From contig CAZKTU010000037.1 in the NCBI GenBank assembly GCA_964555675.1, positions 1 to 36,649 of the forward strand: a stretch of DNA of 36,649 nucleotides. Direction: 5' to 3'. The notes beneath the pieces are model-generated. The model was not told where the DNA came from. It saw nothing but the letters and a program-made list of their open reading frames with translations, and did not search any database. A program made the position numbers and the translations under genes. Position 1 is the first letter of the stretch, and each line of letters opens with the position of its first letter. Below, one piece after another: positions 24,691 to 32,720 of this stretch. This stretch comes from CAIWXH01 sp964555675 (GTDB lineage: Bacteria; Chloroflexota; Chloroflexia; Chloroflexales; Chloroflexaceae).

Positions 24691-24782
24691 GGCTCAATCG
24701 ACCTATTCGTGACTTCAGGGTAGACAGTATAGCGCCGTTCCGGGCGCGGCGGCCTGCCGTCGGGCGGCGCCCGGGCTCGGGA

Positions 24783-24791
24783 TGGTATAAT
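24783..24791 (+). promoter_or_regulatory. Extended -10 promoter of polA
   Basis: The sequence is TGGTATAAT, a perfect TGnTATAAT, 31 nt before the chosen ATG. An in-frame ATG at 24790 overlaps the -10 box and so cannot be the start. Confidence 0.6.
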
Positions 24792-24822
24792 GCCGACTAG
24801 CACGTCTTTGCGAGGGAGCATT

Positions 24823-27800
24823 ATGTCGCAACGCAAGCGCCTGGCTCTGATCGATGGTCACGCCCTGGCCTTCCGCGCCTTCCACGCCATGCGCGAGGCC
24901 GGGCTGCGGGCCTCCAGCGGCGAGCCGACCTACGCCGTCTTCGGTTTCGCCCAGATCCTCCTGACCATGATCCAGGAGCAGCGGCCCGAGTACGTGGCCG
25001 TCTCGTTCGATGTGGGCCGCACCTTCCGCGACGACCTCTACGCCGAGTACAAGGCCGGCCGCAGCGAGACCCCCGAGGAGTTCCACCCGCAGCTCGAGCG
25101 GATCAAGCAGCTGGTCACGGCCCTCAATATTCCGATCTACACCCTCGACGGCTACGAGGCCGACGATGTGATCGGCACCCTGGCCCGTCAGGCCGCCGCC
25201 GAGGACGTCGAGACCCTCATCCTCACCGGCGACACCGACAGCCTGCAGCTGGTCGACGACCACGTGCGGGTCCTGCTCGCCAACCCCTACGCCAAGGGCG
25301 GCAAGAACACCACCCTCTACGACGAAGCCGCCGTGCGCGAGCGCTACGAGGGCCTGGCCCCCAATCAGTTGGCCGACCTGCGCGGCCTCAAGGGCGACGC
25401 CACCGACAACATCCCGGGCGTTAAGGGCATCGGCGAGAAGGGCGCGATCAACCTGCTCAACCAGTTCGGCACGGTCGAGAACCTCTACGACAATCTCGAC
25501 CAGGCCCCGAACCGCTACAAGAAGGTGCTCGACGGCCAGCGCGAGGCCGCCGTCTTCAGCAAGCGCCTGGCGACGATCGTCTGTGACGCCCCCGTGCAGC
25601 TCGACCTGGCCGCATGCGAGCTGGGCGACTACGACCGGCCCGCCGTGATCCGCCTGTTCCAGGAGCTGGAGATCGGCGCGAGCTCGAACCTGCTCAAGAA
25701 GCTGCCGCCCCTCCCGGGGGCCGTCCCCGAGCCGCCGATCGGCTCGCCCGAGCCCGCCGCTCCGCCGAGGGTCGCTGATGCCGCCGGGGGCGTGGTGCAG
25801 CGCGAGCTGTTCGGCGAGGCCCTGCCCGCGAGCCTGGGCACGGGGATCGAGGTCGCCCCTGGCACCGCGCAGCTCACCCTCTTCGACATGCCGGCGCCCG
25901 TCGCGGCCCCTGCGGCCGGGCCCGCTATCGGCGACTATCGGGCCATCACCACCGACGAGGCCCTGGCGGACCTGGTGAGCAGCCTGAACGCCGCGCCCGG
26001 CTTCGCCTTCGACACCGAGAGCACCGGCCTGCGCCCGATCGACTGCGAGCTCGCCGGCATCTCGATCGCCCACACCTCGGGCGCGGCGGTCTACATCCCC
26101 TTCGGCCACGTCGGCGGCGGGCAGCTGCCGCGCGAGCAGGTGCTCGCCGCCCTCAAGCCCTTCTTCGAGGATCCGGGCAAGGCCAAGTATGCCCACAACG
26201 CCAAGTTTGACCTCGAGATGCTGCTCGGCGCCGGGATCAAGGTAGAGGGCCTGACCTTCGACACCATGGTCGCCGCGGCCCTGCTGGGCAAGCAGCGCGT
26301 GGGCCTGAAGGAGCTAGCCTTCTACGAGCTCAAGCTGCCCACGACGCTCACCCCGATCGAGGATCTGATCGGCAGGGGCGCCAAGCAGATCAGCTTCGAC
26401 CAGGTGCCCGTCGAGCAGGCCACGCCCTACGCAGCTTCCGACGCCGACATGACCCTGCGGCTCAAGGAGGCCCTCGAGCCGCAGCTGCGCCAGTACGAGA
26501 AGGTCTACGCCCTCTTCACCCGCCTTGAGATGCCCCTCGTCCAGGTCCTGGTCGATATGGAGATGGCCGGGATCACGCTCGACAAGGGCTATATCGAGGG
26601 TCTGGGCGTGCGGTTGGCCGGGCGTATCGCCGAGGCCGAGGACGCGATCTACGCCGCGGCGGGCCAGCGCTTCAACATCAACTCGGGCCAGCAGCTCAAT
26701 GCGGTGCTCTTCGACAGCGGCAACTTCGGCCTCGACCCCAAGGCCCTCGGCCTCAGCAAGCTGAAGACCGGCGGCTACTCGATCACCGCCGAGGTGCTCG
26801 AGCAGATCGCCCCGATCGCCCCGATCGCCGAGCAGATCCTGCGCTACCGCCAGCTCAGCAAGCTCAAGAGCACCTACATCGACGCCCTGCCCGCCCTGGT
26901 CAGCCCCAAGACCGGGCGTGTGCATACCTCGTATAACCAGGTTGGCTCGGCAACGGGGCGACTTTCCTGCCTGCCGGCAGGGACGCTCGTGAATACCCAG
27001 AACGGCCTGGTCGGAATCGAGACCGTGCGCCCTGGGGACAGCGTGCGCACCGCGTTCGGCTTCCACGAGGTGAGCGCCTGGGCGGCCACCGGTGAGAAGC
27101 CGGTGGTCGTGCTCAAGCTGTCGAATGGCATCACGCTGCGCTGTAGCCCTGAGCATCAAATTCGTAGCCTGGGACGCTGGGTTGAGGCGCGCGACCTGAC
27201 TGTGGGCGCGCCGGTCTACATGACCTACGCGCCAGGGATGTTTGGCTCAGCGGTCAAGCTGAACTTGCATCACACGAGCCACTACGACACCCGCAAAACG
27301 CCTTCCCTGCCCACGGCCTGGTCTGTCGAGCTCGCCGAGCTGGTCGGCTACCATATCGCTGATGGGCATCTCGCGAGGAGCAACTATAACGGGAAGCCGT
27401 CAAAGGTGATCCTTGCCTTTGGTTGGGAAGATGACGAGCTGATCGAGTACCTGGCACAGCATATCTCCTGTCTTTTTGGCAAGGAGCCGACGCGTCGTAA
27501 GACGCGCTCTTGCCCTGTACTTGAGGTTTCGGGTGTCGATATTGCTGGAGTGCTTGAGCAGCTTGGAGCAGGGGGCAAGTCGGGCGACATCCGCGTGCCC
27601 CCAGGTCTCTACCAGGCCCCCGAGGAGATTGTCGCCGGCTTCTTGCGCGGGTACTTCGAGGGCGACGGCTCGGTCAGCGCCGATGTGATCAGTGTGCGCT
27701 CGGTCAGTCGGGCGATGCTGGAGGATGTACAGCAGCTGCTTACCCTGTTTGGTATTACGTCGCGTCTTGGCGATGGTCATCCTGACCCGCGCGGCTATGC

Positions 27801-29085
27801 GCCTCGTTATACACTGCGCCTGGCTGGTAGGCGTTCGAATGCGATCTTCCACGAGCGCATCGGTTTTCTCTCTACCAAGAAGCACCTGCTGAGTTGGGGC
27901 GCTGCTCAGCAGCCCGAGGCGCCACATACAGCGACAAATTCCGCCGATTTACTCACGCTGGCACCAGGGTTTGCGATTGGCGAGTTGAAACCAGCCATCC
28001 ACGCCGTCGCACGTGATGAGGATGGGCGCGTTGCCCAGGCCGCCCACACGTTGATCTCAAAGGTTGCGACGGGGCGCACGAATCGCCTCACAATGGCCCG
28101 GGCCGAGTGGATTGTGGGCGCTTTGCCACCTGACCTTGCGACTCCGTCGAGCGCATTTCTGCGGGAGGCTGTCGAAGGGAAGTATTTCGAGGTGGTTGTC
28201 ACGGCGATAGACCATGAGCCGTCGGTTCAAATGTATGACATTGCCGTCGAAACCGTGCATCAATATGTTGCAAACGGTATAGTCATACACAATTCGATAG
28301 ATCCTAATTTGCAAAATATCCCCGTTCGTACCGAAGAAGGCCGCGAGATTCGGCGCGGCTTCGTGGCCCCGGCGGGCTGCAAGCTGGTGGCGGCCGACTA
28401 TTCGCAGATCGAGCTGCGCGTGCTGGCCCATTACACGCGCGACCCGGCCCTGCTGGCCACCTTCCAGGAGGGTCGCGACATCCACGCGACAACCGCCGCG
28501 CGCCTCTTCGGGGTCGAGCAGGACCAGGTGGACAAGAACCAGCGGCGCATCGCGAAGACGGTGATCTTTGGGATCATCTACGGGATCAGCTCGTTCGGCC
28601 TCTCGCAGCGCCTGGGCCTGAGCCGCGGCGACTCGCAGGCCCTGATCGACGGGGTCTTCCAGAGCTTCCCGGGCATCAAGGCCTACATCGACGAGACCCT
28701 CAGGTTCGCCCGCGAGCACGGCTATGTGAGCACGCTCTTCGGGCGGCGTCGCCCCTTCCCCGAGCTGGCCAGCGGCGACAAGGGGCCGCGGGCCCAGGCC
28801 GCCATGCGCGAGGCGATCAACGCGCCCATCCAGGGCACCGCGGCCGACATCATGAAGATCGCCATGGTCAGCGTCCACCGCGCCGTGCAGGAAGCGAAGC
28901 TGGAGACCCGCGTGTTGCTGCAGGTCCACGACGAGCTGATCCTCGAGGCCCCCGACCACGAGGTGCCCGCGGCGGCGCGGATCGTGCGCGAGGTGATGGA
29001 GGGCGCCTATCCCGCCCTGGCCGTGCCCCTCGGCGTCGAGGTCGAGACCGGCCCGAACTGGGAAGAGATGCGGCGGGAAGCCTGA
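24823..29085 (+). CDS. polA: DNA polymerase I with in-frame intein
   Basis: The precursor is 1420 residues. Removing the 442-residue intein (716-1157) leaves a 978-residue family A polymerase. Domains: 5'-3' flap exonuclease (about 1-300; YEADDVIGTLA, GDTDSLQL, GVKGIGEKGA); a linker; 3'-5' exonuclease (about 390-570) with intact FDTEST, HNAKFDLEML and YAASDAD, so proofreading is probably active; and the polymerase domain with motif A VAADYSQIELRV, motif B KTVIFGIIYG (Phe at the ddNTP-discriminating position) and motif C QVHDELIL. The intein splits TGRLS from SIDPNLQNIP, two residues after the Arg equivalent to Klenow Arg668, which contacts the primer terminus. The uncleaved precursor should therefore be inactive. 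ATG 24823 has GAGGGAG 4 nt upstream. Confidence 0.97.
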   Translation: MSQRKRLALIDGHALAFRAFHAMREAGLRASSGEPTYAVFGFAQILLTMIQEQRPEYVAVSFDVGRTFRDDLYAEYKAGRSETPEEFHPQLERIKQLVTALNIPIYTLDGYEADDVIGTLARQAAAEDVETLILTGDTDSLQLVDDHVRVLLANPYAKGGKNTTLYDEAAVRERYEGLAPNQLADLRGLKGDATDNIPGVKGIGEKGAINLLNQFGTVENLYDNLDQAPNRYKKVLDGQREAAVFSKRLATIVCDAPVQLDLAACELGDYDRPAVIRLFQELEIGASSNLLKKLPPLPGAVPEPPIGSPEPAAPPRVADAAGGVVQRELFGEALPASLGTGIEVAPGTAQLTLFDMPAPVAAPAAGPAIGDYRAITTDEALADLVSSLNAAPGFAFDTESTGLRPIDCELAGISIAHTSGAAVYIPFGHVGGGQLPREQVLAALKPFFEDPGKAKYAHNAKFDLEMLLGAGIKVEGLTFDTMVAAALLGKQRVGLKELAFYELKLPTTLTPIEDLIGRGAKQISFDQVPVEQATPYAASDADMTLRLKEALEPQLRQYEKVYALFTRLEMPLVQVLVDMEMAGITLDKGYIEGLGVRLAGRIAEAEDAIYAAAGQRFNINSGQQLNAVLFDSGNFGLDPKALGLSKLKTGGYSITAEVLEQIAPIAPIAEQILRYRQLSKLKSTYIDALPALVSPKTGRVHTSYNQVGSATGRLSCLPAGTLVNTQNGLVGIETVRPGDSVRTAFGFHEVSAWAATGEKPVVVLKLSNGITLRCSPEHQIRSLGRWVEARDLTVGAPVYMTYAPGMFGSAVKLNLHHTSHYDTRKTPSLPTAWSVELAELVGYHIADGHLARSNYNGKPSKVILAFGWEDDELIEYLAQHISCLFGKEPTRRKTRSCPVLEVSGVDIAGVLEQLGAGGKSGDIRVPPGLYQAPEEIVAGFLRGYFEGDGSVSADVISVRSVSRAMLEDVQQLLTLFGITSRLGDGHPDPRGYAPRYTLRLAGRRSNAIFHERIGFLSTKKHLLSWGAAQQPEAPHTATNSADLLTLAPGFAIGELKPAIHAVARDEDGRVAQAAHTLISKVATGRTNRLTMARAEWIVGALPPDLATPSSAFLREAVEGKYFEVVVTAIDHEPSVQMYDIAVETVHQYVANGIVIHNSIDPNLQNIPVRTEEGREIRRGFVAPAGCKLVAADYSQIELRVLAHYTRDPALLATFQEGRDIHATTAARLFGVEQDQVDKNQRRIAKTVIFGIIYGISSFGLSQRLGLSRGDSQALIDGVFQSFPGIKAYIDETLRFAREHGYVSTLFGRRRPFPELASGDKGPRAQAAMREAINAPIQGTAADIMKIAMVSVHRAVQEAKLETRVLLQVHDELILEAPDHEVPAAARIVREVMEGAYPALAVPLGVEVETGPNWEEMRREA
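26968..28293 (+). mobile_element. PolA intein with LAGLIDADG homing endonuclease
   Basis: This is a 442-residue class 1 intein. The first residue is Cys (CLPAGTLV, block A); block B reads LRCSPEHQI (His63, with Ser in place of the usual Thr); block F is MYDIAVETVHQYV; block G is VANGIVIHN, ending His441-Asn442, followed by Ser as the +1 nucleophile. Two endonuclease motifs are present: LVGYHIADG (125-133) and FLRGYFEGDG (225-234), each keeping its acidic residue, so the endonuclease may be active. Codon use differs from the host gene, with more A/T third positions (for example CAATATGTTGCAAACGGTAT near the end). Splicing would join LS to SID and regenerate the normal TGRLSS polymerase motif. 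Confidence 0.97.
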
Positions 29086-29124
29086 AGGATGAAGGCTGAA
29101 GGATGAAGGATGAAGGCTGAAGGC
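29083..29124 (+). repeat. Heptamer tandem repeat (TGAAGGA/TGAAGGC)x6
   Basis: There are six 7-bp units in the order A-C-A-A-C-C for the last base of TGAAGGN. The first unit supplies the polA stop codon TGA. Because 7 is not a multiple of 3, the array places TGA in all three frames. It fills the space between polA and the glycosyltransferase gene. Confidence 0.9.
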
Positions 29125-29171
29125 TGCCGAGGTCATTGCCCTGCACCTTCGCACGTGAGGAGATGGCCGTT

Positions 29172-30215
29172 ATGACGGCTCTGGCCCAGGTTGATGCGAC
29201 CCCCGCCCTGGGGGCGGAACCCGCGACGCCTACCTTCTCGGTGGTGGCCCCGGTGTTCAACGAGGAGGCCCTGGTCGAGGAGTTCTGTCGGCGCACGGCG
29301 GCGGCCCTCGAGGCGCTGGGCGAGCCTTTCGAGATTGTGCTGGTCAACGACGGCAGCCGCGACCGCTCGCTGGCGATCATGCGCGCCGTCCACGAGGCCG
29401 ACCCGCGGGTCAAGGTGCTCAGCTTCTCGCGCAACTTCGGCCATCAGCTGGCGATTACGGCCGGGGCCGACTACGCCGCCGGCCAGGCCGTGGTGGTGAT
29501 CGACTCCGACCTGCAAGACCCGCCCGAGGTCATCCCCGAGCTGATCGCCAAATGGCGCGAGGGCTACCAGGTGGTCTACGCGGTGCGCGAAGAGCGCGAG
29601 GGTGAGACCTGGTTCAAGACCACCACCGCCGCCTTCTTCTACCGCCTGATCAGCAGCATCACCAGCGTCGATATCCCGGTCGACGCCGGCGACTTCCGGC
29701 TGATGGACCGCAAGGTGGTCGACGCCCTCTCGCGCATCCGCGAGCACCATCGCTTCATGCGCGGCCTCTCGGTCTGGGTCGGCTTCACCAGCACGGGCGT
29801 GCCCTACAAGCGCCACGCCCGCAAGGCCGGCTCGACCAAGTACCCCCTGCGCAAGATGCTCAAGTTCGCTCTCGACGGCATCACCAGCTTCTCGTATCTG
29901 CCCTTGCAGCTCGCCACCTATATGGGCTTCATCGTCGCGGCCCTGAGCTTCCTCTTCATCATCGTCGTGATTGTGATGCGCCTGATCAGCCCGACCGCCG
30001 AGGCGGCCGCCTTCTACGGCCAGGCCTCGACCCTGGCCGCCACCCTGTTCATCGGCGGGGTGCAGCTGCTCTCCCTCGGCATCATCGGCGAGTATGTCGG
30101 CCGCATCTACGACGAGGTCAAGGGCCGCCCGCTCTACATCATCGCCGAGGCCGTGGGCTTCAGCGAGGCCCAGCAGTCCCGCGCCGAGGGACGGGGCGCC
30201 CGCCCGGCTTCGTGA
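29172..30215 (+). CDS. GT2 glycosyltransferase, GtrB/DPM1-like
   Basis: This 347-residue family-2 glycosyltransferase of the polyprenyl-phosphate type would transfer a sugar from a nucleotide sugar to undecaprenyl phosphate at the inner face of the membrane. Visible are VVAPVFNEEALVEEF, VNDGSRDRS, the metal-binding stretch VVIDSDLQDPPEVIPEL, and DAGDFRLMDRKV. Two C-terminal membrane helices lie at about residues 248-270 and 282-304, followed by GEYVGRIYDEVKGRP, typical of GtrB/YfdH. The chosen ATG is 29172, with GAGGAG 9 nt upstream; an alternative ATG at 29163 abuts that site. The C-terminal 20 residues are polar and variable. The sugar and acceptor are not predictable. It is preceded by the heptamer array. 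Confidence 0.94.
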   Translation: MTALAQVDATPALGAEPATPTFSVVAPVFNEEALVEEFCRRTAAALEALGEPFEIVLVNDGSRDRSLAIMRAVHEADPRVKVLSFSRNFGHQLAITAGADYAAGQAVVVIDSDLQDPPEVIPELIAKWREGYQVVYAVREEREGETWFKTTTAAFFYRLISSITSVDIPVDAGDFRLMDRKVVDALSRIREHHRFMRGLSVWVGFTSTGVPYKRHARKAGSTKYPLRKMLKFALDGITSFSYLPLQLATYMGFIVAALSFLFIIVVIVMRLISPTAEAAAFYGQASTLAATLFIGGVQLLSLGIIGEYVGRIYDEVKGRPLYIIAEAVGFSEAQQSRAEGRGARPAS

Positions 30216-30250
30216 AACGTTTCGTGCCCCGCTGCGTATCTATGGGCAGA

Positions 30251-30284
30251 CGGGAAGTACTCCCGTAGCGACGCCCCGTATAAT
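30251..30284 (+). promoter_or_regulatory. Promoter region of the SPFH gene, with upstream hairpin
   Basis: A perfect -10 TATAAT is at 30279-30284, flanked by CCCC and GGGG so that it sits in a short inverted repeat. Just upstream CGGGA and TCCCG (30251-30265) form a 5-bp hairpin that could end the glycosyltransferase transcript, although no T-run follows. No clear -35 is seen. Confidence 0.45.
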
Positions 30285-30322
30285 GGGGTGAACAGACAAC
30301 ACTGACAGAGCAAGAGGCAGCA

Positions 30323-31399
30323 ATGGCACCACGTGGCACTTCAACAGGCAGGGCGGGCGGCATCGGTTCGCGGATCGGCTTCATCGGCGGCGCGCTGCTG
30401 GTCTTACTCATCATCGGGATCGGCCTCTCGACTATGAAGTTCGCCCAGGTCAACGAGGGCGAGCGCGGCATTATTGTCACCCAGGGCCGGGTCGAGGGCG
30501 TCCAGGAGCCGGGGATCTTCTTCCGGCCCTTCGCCCCCTTCACCAGCGTCGAGACGGTGAATATCAGGCGTCAGACCCGCGAGATCACCCAGAACGTCGC
30601 CAGCAGCGACAAGCAGCTCTACGATATCGCCATCCAGGTCGACTACAGCCGCAAGGCCGACCCGCAGTCGCTGAAGGATAGCTTCGGCCGGATCGGCGTG
30701 AACGACGAGCAGCTGCACAGCTTCCTCGACGGCTTCATCAACGACGCCCTGAAGAGCGCCTCGACCCAGTTCACGCTGGATCAGGCCCTCTCGGACCGCA
30801 ACGGCTTCAGCACGCGCATCACCCAGTTCCTGCGCACGCCCACCGGCGAGGGTCAGCAGGCGCCGGTCGACCAGATCTTCGTCACCCTCGAGGCGGTGAA
30901 GGTGCTCGACATCCAGGTGGGCGAGCAGTACGCCCAGCTGCTGGCCGAGAAGGCCAACCTCGAGGTGCAGATCGAGACCGAGCAGAAGCGCCGCCAGCAG
31001 ATCGAGGCCCAGCAGTCGAACAACCTCTTCCAGGCCGAGCAGGAGGCCGCCGTGGCCCTGACCCGCGAGAAGGGCGAGACGGCCGCGGCCCTCGAGGCGG
31101 CCAGCCGCGACTCGCAGGTGCGGACGATCCAGGGCCGCTACTGGCGCGAGAACCCCGAGCTGTTCGACCTGCGCAAGCGCGAGCTGATGGTCCAGATGCT
31201 CGATAACGGCAACATGTGGTTTGTCGACCCGAACACCGACCTGACTCTGCTGCTCAACCAGATGGGCGGCAACGGCACGACGGCGGTCGTCCCCGCCCCG
31301 GTCGAGCCCCAGGCTCAGCCCTTGGCGCCCGTCGTTCCGCCCGTGGAGGCCCCCGCCGAGGAGGCTCCCGCCGAGCCGGCGCCGACCACTACGCCGTAG
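30323..31399 (+). CDS. SPFH/band-7 (prohibitin-like) membrane protein
   Basis: This 358-residue protein has an N-terminal membrane anchor (about residues 17-38, IGFIGGALLVLLIIGIGLS) and an SPFH domain (about 40-215) with VNEGERGIIVTQGRV, EPGIFFRPF, and YDIAIQVDYS. A coiled coil rich in Glu and Gln follows (about 215-265), then a region containing YWRENPELFDLRKRELMVQML, and a low-complexity Pro/Ala/Glu tail. SPFH proteins oligomerise in membrane microdomains and often regulate FtsH-type proteases; no ftsH or nfeD is beside it. The ATG has AGAGG with about 5-nt spacing. tRNA-Ser follows downstream from its own promoter. Confidence 0.93.
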   Translation: MAPRGTSTGRAGGIGSRIGFIGGALLVLLIIGIGLSTMKFAQVNEGERGIIVTQGRVEGVQEPGIFFRPFAPFTSVETVNIRRQTREITQNVASSDKQLYDIAIQVDYSRKADPQSLKDSFGRIGVNDEQLHSFLDGFINDALKSASTQFTLDQALSDRNGFSTRITQFLRTPTGEGQQAPVDQIFVTLEAVKVLDIQVGEQYAQLLAEKANLEVQIETEQKRRQQIEAQQSNNLFQAEQEAAVALTREKGETAAALEAASRDSQVRTIQGRYWRENPELFDLRKRELMVQMLDNGNMWFVDPNTDLTLLLNQMGGNGTTAVVPAPVEPQAQPLAPVVPPVEAPAEEAPAEPAPTTTP

Positions 31400-31402
31400 G
31401 AT

Positions 31403-31430
31403 TTGACTCTCCCGCGTAACGGCGTATAAT
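31403..31430 (+). promoter_or_regulatory. Sigma-70 promoter of tRNA-Ser
   Basis: TTGACT (31403-31408) and TATAAT (31425-31430) are separated by 16 nt, with a predicted start near 31437, 7 nt before the mature tRNA. The -10 box lies at the centre of the perfect inverted repeat AACGGCGT (31418-31425) and ACGCCGTT (31432-31439). Confidence 0.75.
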
Positions 31431-31443
31431 AACGCCGTTGCGT

Positions 31444-31533
31444 GGGGAGGTGACGGAGCGGTTGAACGTGCTCGTCTCGAAAACGAGTAGGGCCTGAAAA
31501 CCCTCGCGAGTTCGAATCTCGCCCTCCCCGCCA
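31444..31533 (+). tRNA. tRNA-Ser(CGA)
   Basis: The gene is 90 nt including an encoded CCA. The acceptor stem GGGGAGG pairs with CCTCCCC, with discriminator G. The anticodon stem CTCGT/ACGAG encloses the loop CTCGAAA, giving anticodon CGA, which reads UCG codons. A long variable arm (GGGCCTGAAAACCC) is diagnostic of a class II serine tRNA. The T arm is GCGAG-TTCGAAT-CTCGC. UCG is a common serine codon in this GC-rich window. Confidence 0.97.
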
Positions 31534-31540
31534 CAGGCCG

Positions 31541-31571
31541 GCGCCCCTCCTGAATCCAGGGGGGGCGCTTT
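31541..31571 (+). terminator. tRNA-Ser terminator
   Basis: GCGCCCCTCCT (31541-31551) pairs with AGGGGGGGCGC (31558-31568) in an 11-bp stem with one G-T pair and a 6-nt loop, followed by TTT. It lies 7 bp past the tRNA CCA and ends 15 bp before the start of the next small gene. Confidence 0.8.
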
Positions 31572-31586
31572 CGTATCGAGGAGCCT

Positions 31587-31862
31587 ATGGAACACGAGGA
31601 ACAGCTGGCCGAGCAGGCCCGGCTGATCGCCTACCTGGAGGCGCAGCTCGAGCGCCAGCGGGCCGCCAATGGCGAGCTGCGGCGCGCCGTGGCCGATCTG
31701 GCCCGTACCTTCCAGGAGTCCCTGGCCGCCGCCTACGAGGCCGGCGAGGGCGGCGACATCGAGGCGATCCGCCGCATCACCAGGGCCAACCAGCAGCACT
31801 GGCAGGCCTACCTGCAGCAAATCGTCGCCGCCGCCCAGGCCCGCCCCACCGCCGAGAGCTAA
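31587..31862 (+). CDS. Small coiled-coil protein of unknown function
   Basis: This 91-residue acidic, helical protein has no recognised domain. Residues 3-45 have heptad spacing of hydrophobics (LAEQARLIAYLEAQLERQ, then LRRAVADLARTF), indicating a coiled coil. The second half, with IEAIRRITRANQQHWQAYL, is also helical. There is no signal peptide or membrane segment. A strong ribosome-binding site GAGGAG (31578-31583) lies 3 nt before the ATG, and high-GC third positions support real coding. It follows the tRNA terminator and converges with the DUF3352-like gene, 9 bp away. Confidence 0.7.
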   Translation: MEHEEQLAEQARLIAYLEAQLERQRAANGELRRAVADLARTFQESLAAAYEAGEGGDIEAIRRITRANQQHWQAYLQQIVAAAQARPTAES

Positions 31863-31871
31863 GACACGATC

Positions 31872-32687
31872 TTATAGCCCCTCGAGCAGCTCGCGCAGGG
31901 CGGCCCGGGCCGTCTCGGCGGCGGGCGAGCCGTCGGTGTAGACCGCCCCGGCCTGGCGCGGGCCCAAAGTCTCTTGGAACTGGGCGAAGCCGGGGGCGTC
32001 GACGAGGGTCTGACCCTCGCCCTCGCCGGCGGCCGCCAGTGCCTCGAGGGCCGTGCGGCTATTGCTGAAGACGATGTAGTGGTCGATCAGGGCGAAGGCC
32101 GCGATTGGGCTGGGCGCGCCGCCCTCGATAGCGTAGAGAGTCTCCTCGCCGAAGGGTGTCATGGTCACCGTGTCGCCCTGCTCTTCGCGGGCGGCCCGCA
32201 GCTTCTCGAGGAAGGCGGCGGCCTGGGGGTCGTTCTTCGAGCCGAAGAAGATCAGCAGCTCGGCGTCGCGCAACAGGGCCGAGGCCGCGTCGCCGCCCTC
32301 GATCGCCGCGGGGTCGAGCCCGCGCACCGCCACCGCGATCTCGCTGCCCAGCCAGACCCCGATATTCCCTTCCAGGGGTAGGCCCAGCAGGCGCTCGGCG
32401 GGGCCGAGGAGCGCGGCGGGGTCGGCGATGCCGAAGCCCTCGCGCAGGGCCTGGCGCAGCTGATCGACCTCCACCACGCCGCCGACGTTGGGCGAGAGGG
32501 CCGCATAGAGCTGGGTGTCGGCCGCCAGCAGATCGGGCGCCGAGGGGCCGCGGGCCGCCAGCAGCAGCAAGGCGAAGAGCGTCCCGCCGATGATGATCGC
32601 GACCAGGGTGATCGCCGCGCCGCCCGCCAGAGCGTAACCCAGGCTTCGCTCGCGGGGCGCGGGGCCTGGTACTGTCTGTGATGCCAT
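31872..32687 (-). CDS. DUF3352-like membrane-anchored protein
   Basis: This 271-residue protein has one N-terminal helix (about residues 17-45, LAGGAAITLVAIIIGGTLFALLLLAA, given here as overlapping pieces AITLVAIIIGG and LFALLLLAA) and an extracytoplasmic domain. The domain begins APDLLAADTQLYAALSPNVGG and contains ELLIFFGSKNDP, EETLYAIEGG and FALIDHYIVFSNSRTALEAL. This alternation resembles DUF3352 proteins, a family of unknown function, though it is shorter than usual. AGAGGAAAG lies just upstream of the ATG at 32687 on the minus strand. It is divergent from the molybdopterin-binding gene across 78 bp containing an 18-bp palindrome. Confidence 0.7.
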   Translation of the reverse strand: MASQTVPGPAPRERSLGYALAGGAAITLVAIIIGGTLFALLLLAARGPSAPDLLAADTQLYAALSPNVGGVVEVDQLRQALREGFGIADPAALLGPAERLLGLPLEGNIGVWLGSEIAVAVRGLDPAAIEGGDAASALLRDAELLIFFGSKNDPQAAAFLEKLRAAREEQGDTVTMTPFGEETLYAIEGGAPSPIAAFALIDHYIVFSNSRTALEALAAAGEGEGQTLVDAPGFAQFQETLGPRQAGAVYTDGSPAAETARAALRELLEGL

Positions 32688-32720
32688 GACTTTCCTCTAG
32701 GATTGCCGTCAAATACTCCC

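Noticed and set aside
26968..28293. The polA insertion as a frame-disrupting pseudogene or group I intron
   Set aside because: The frame is open throughout and shows all intein blocks with precise Cys1 and His-Asn/Ser ends, so protein splicing explains it better.
1038..31409. GANTC sites near promoters as a CcrM-type regulon
   Set aside because: Sites at 1038-1042, 13748-13752, 19800-19804 and 31405-31409 were seen, but at this base composition about one site per 330 bp is expected, so four in the intergenic DNA is not enrichment.
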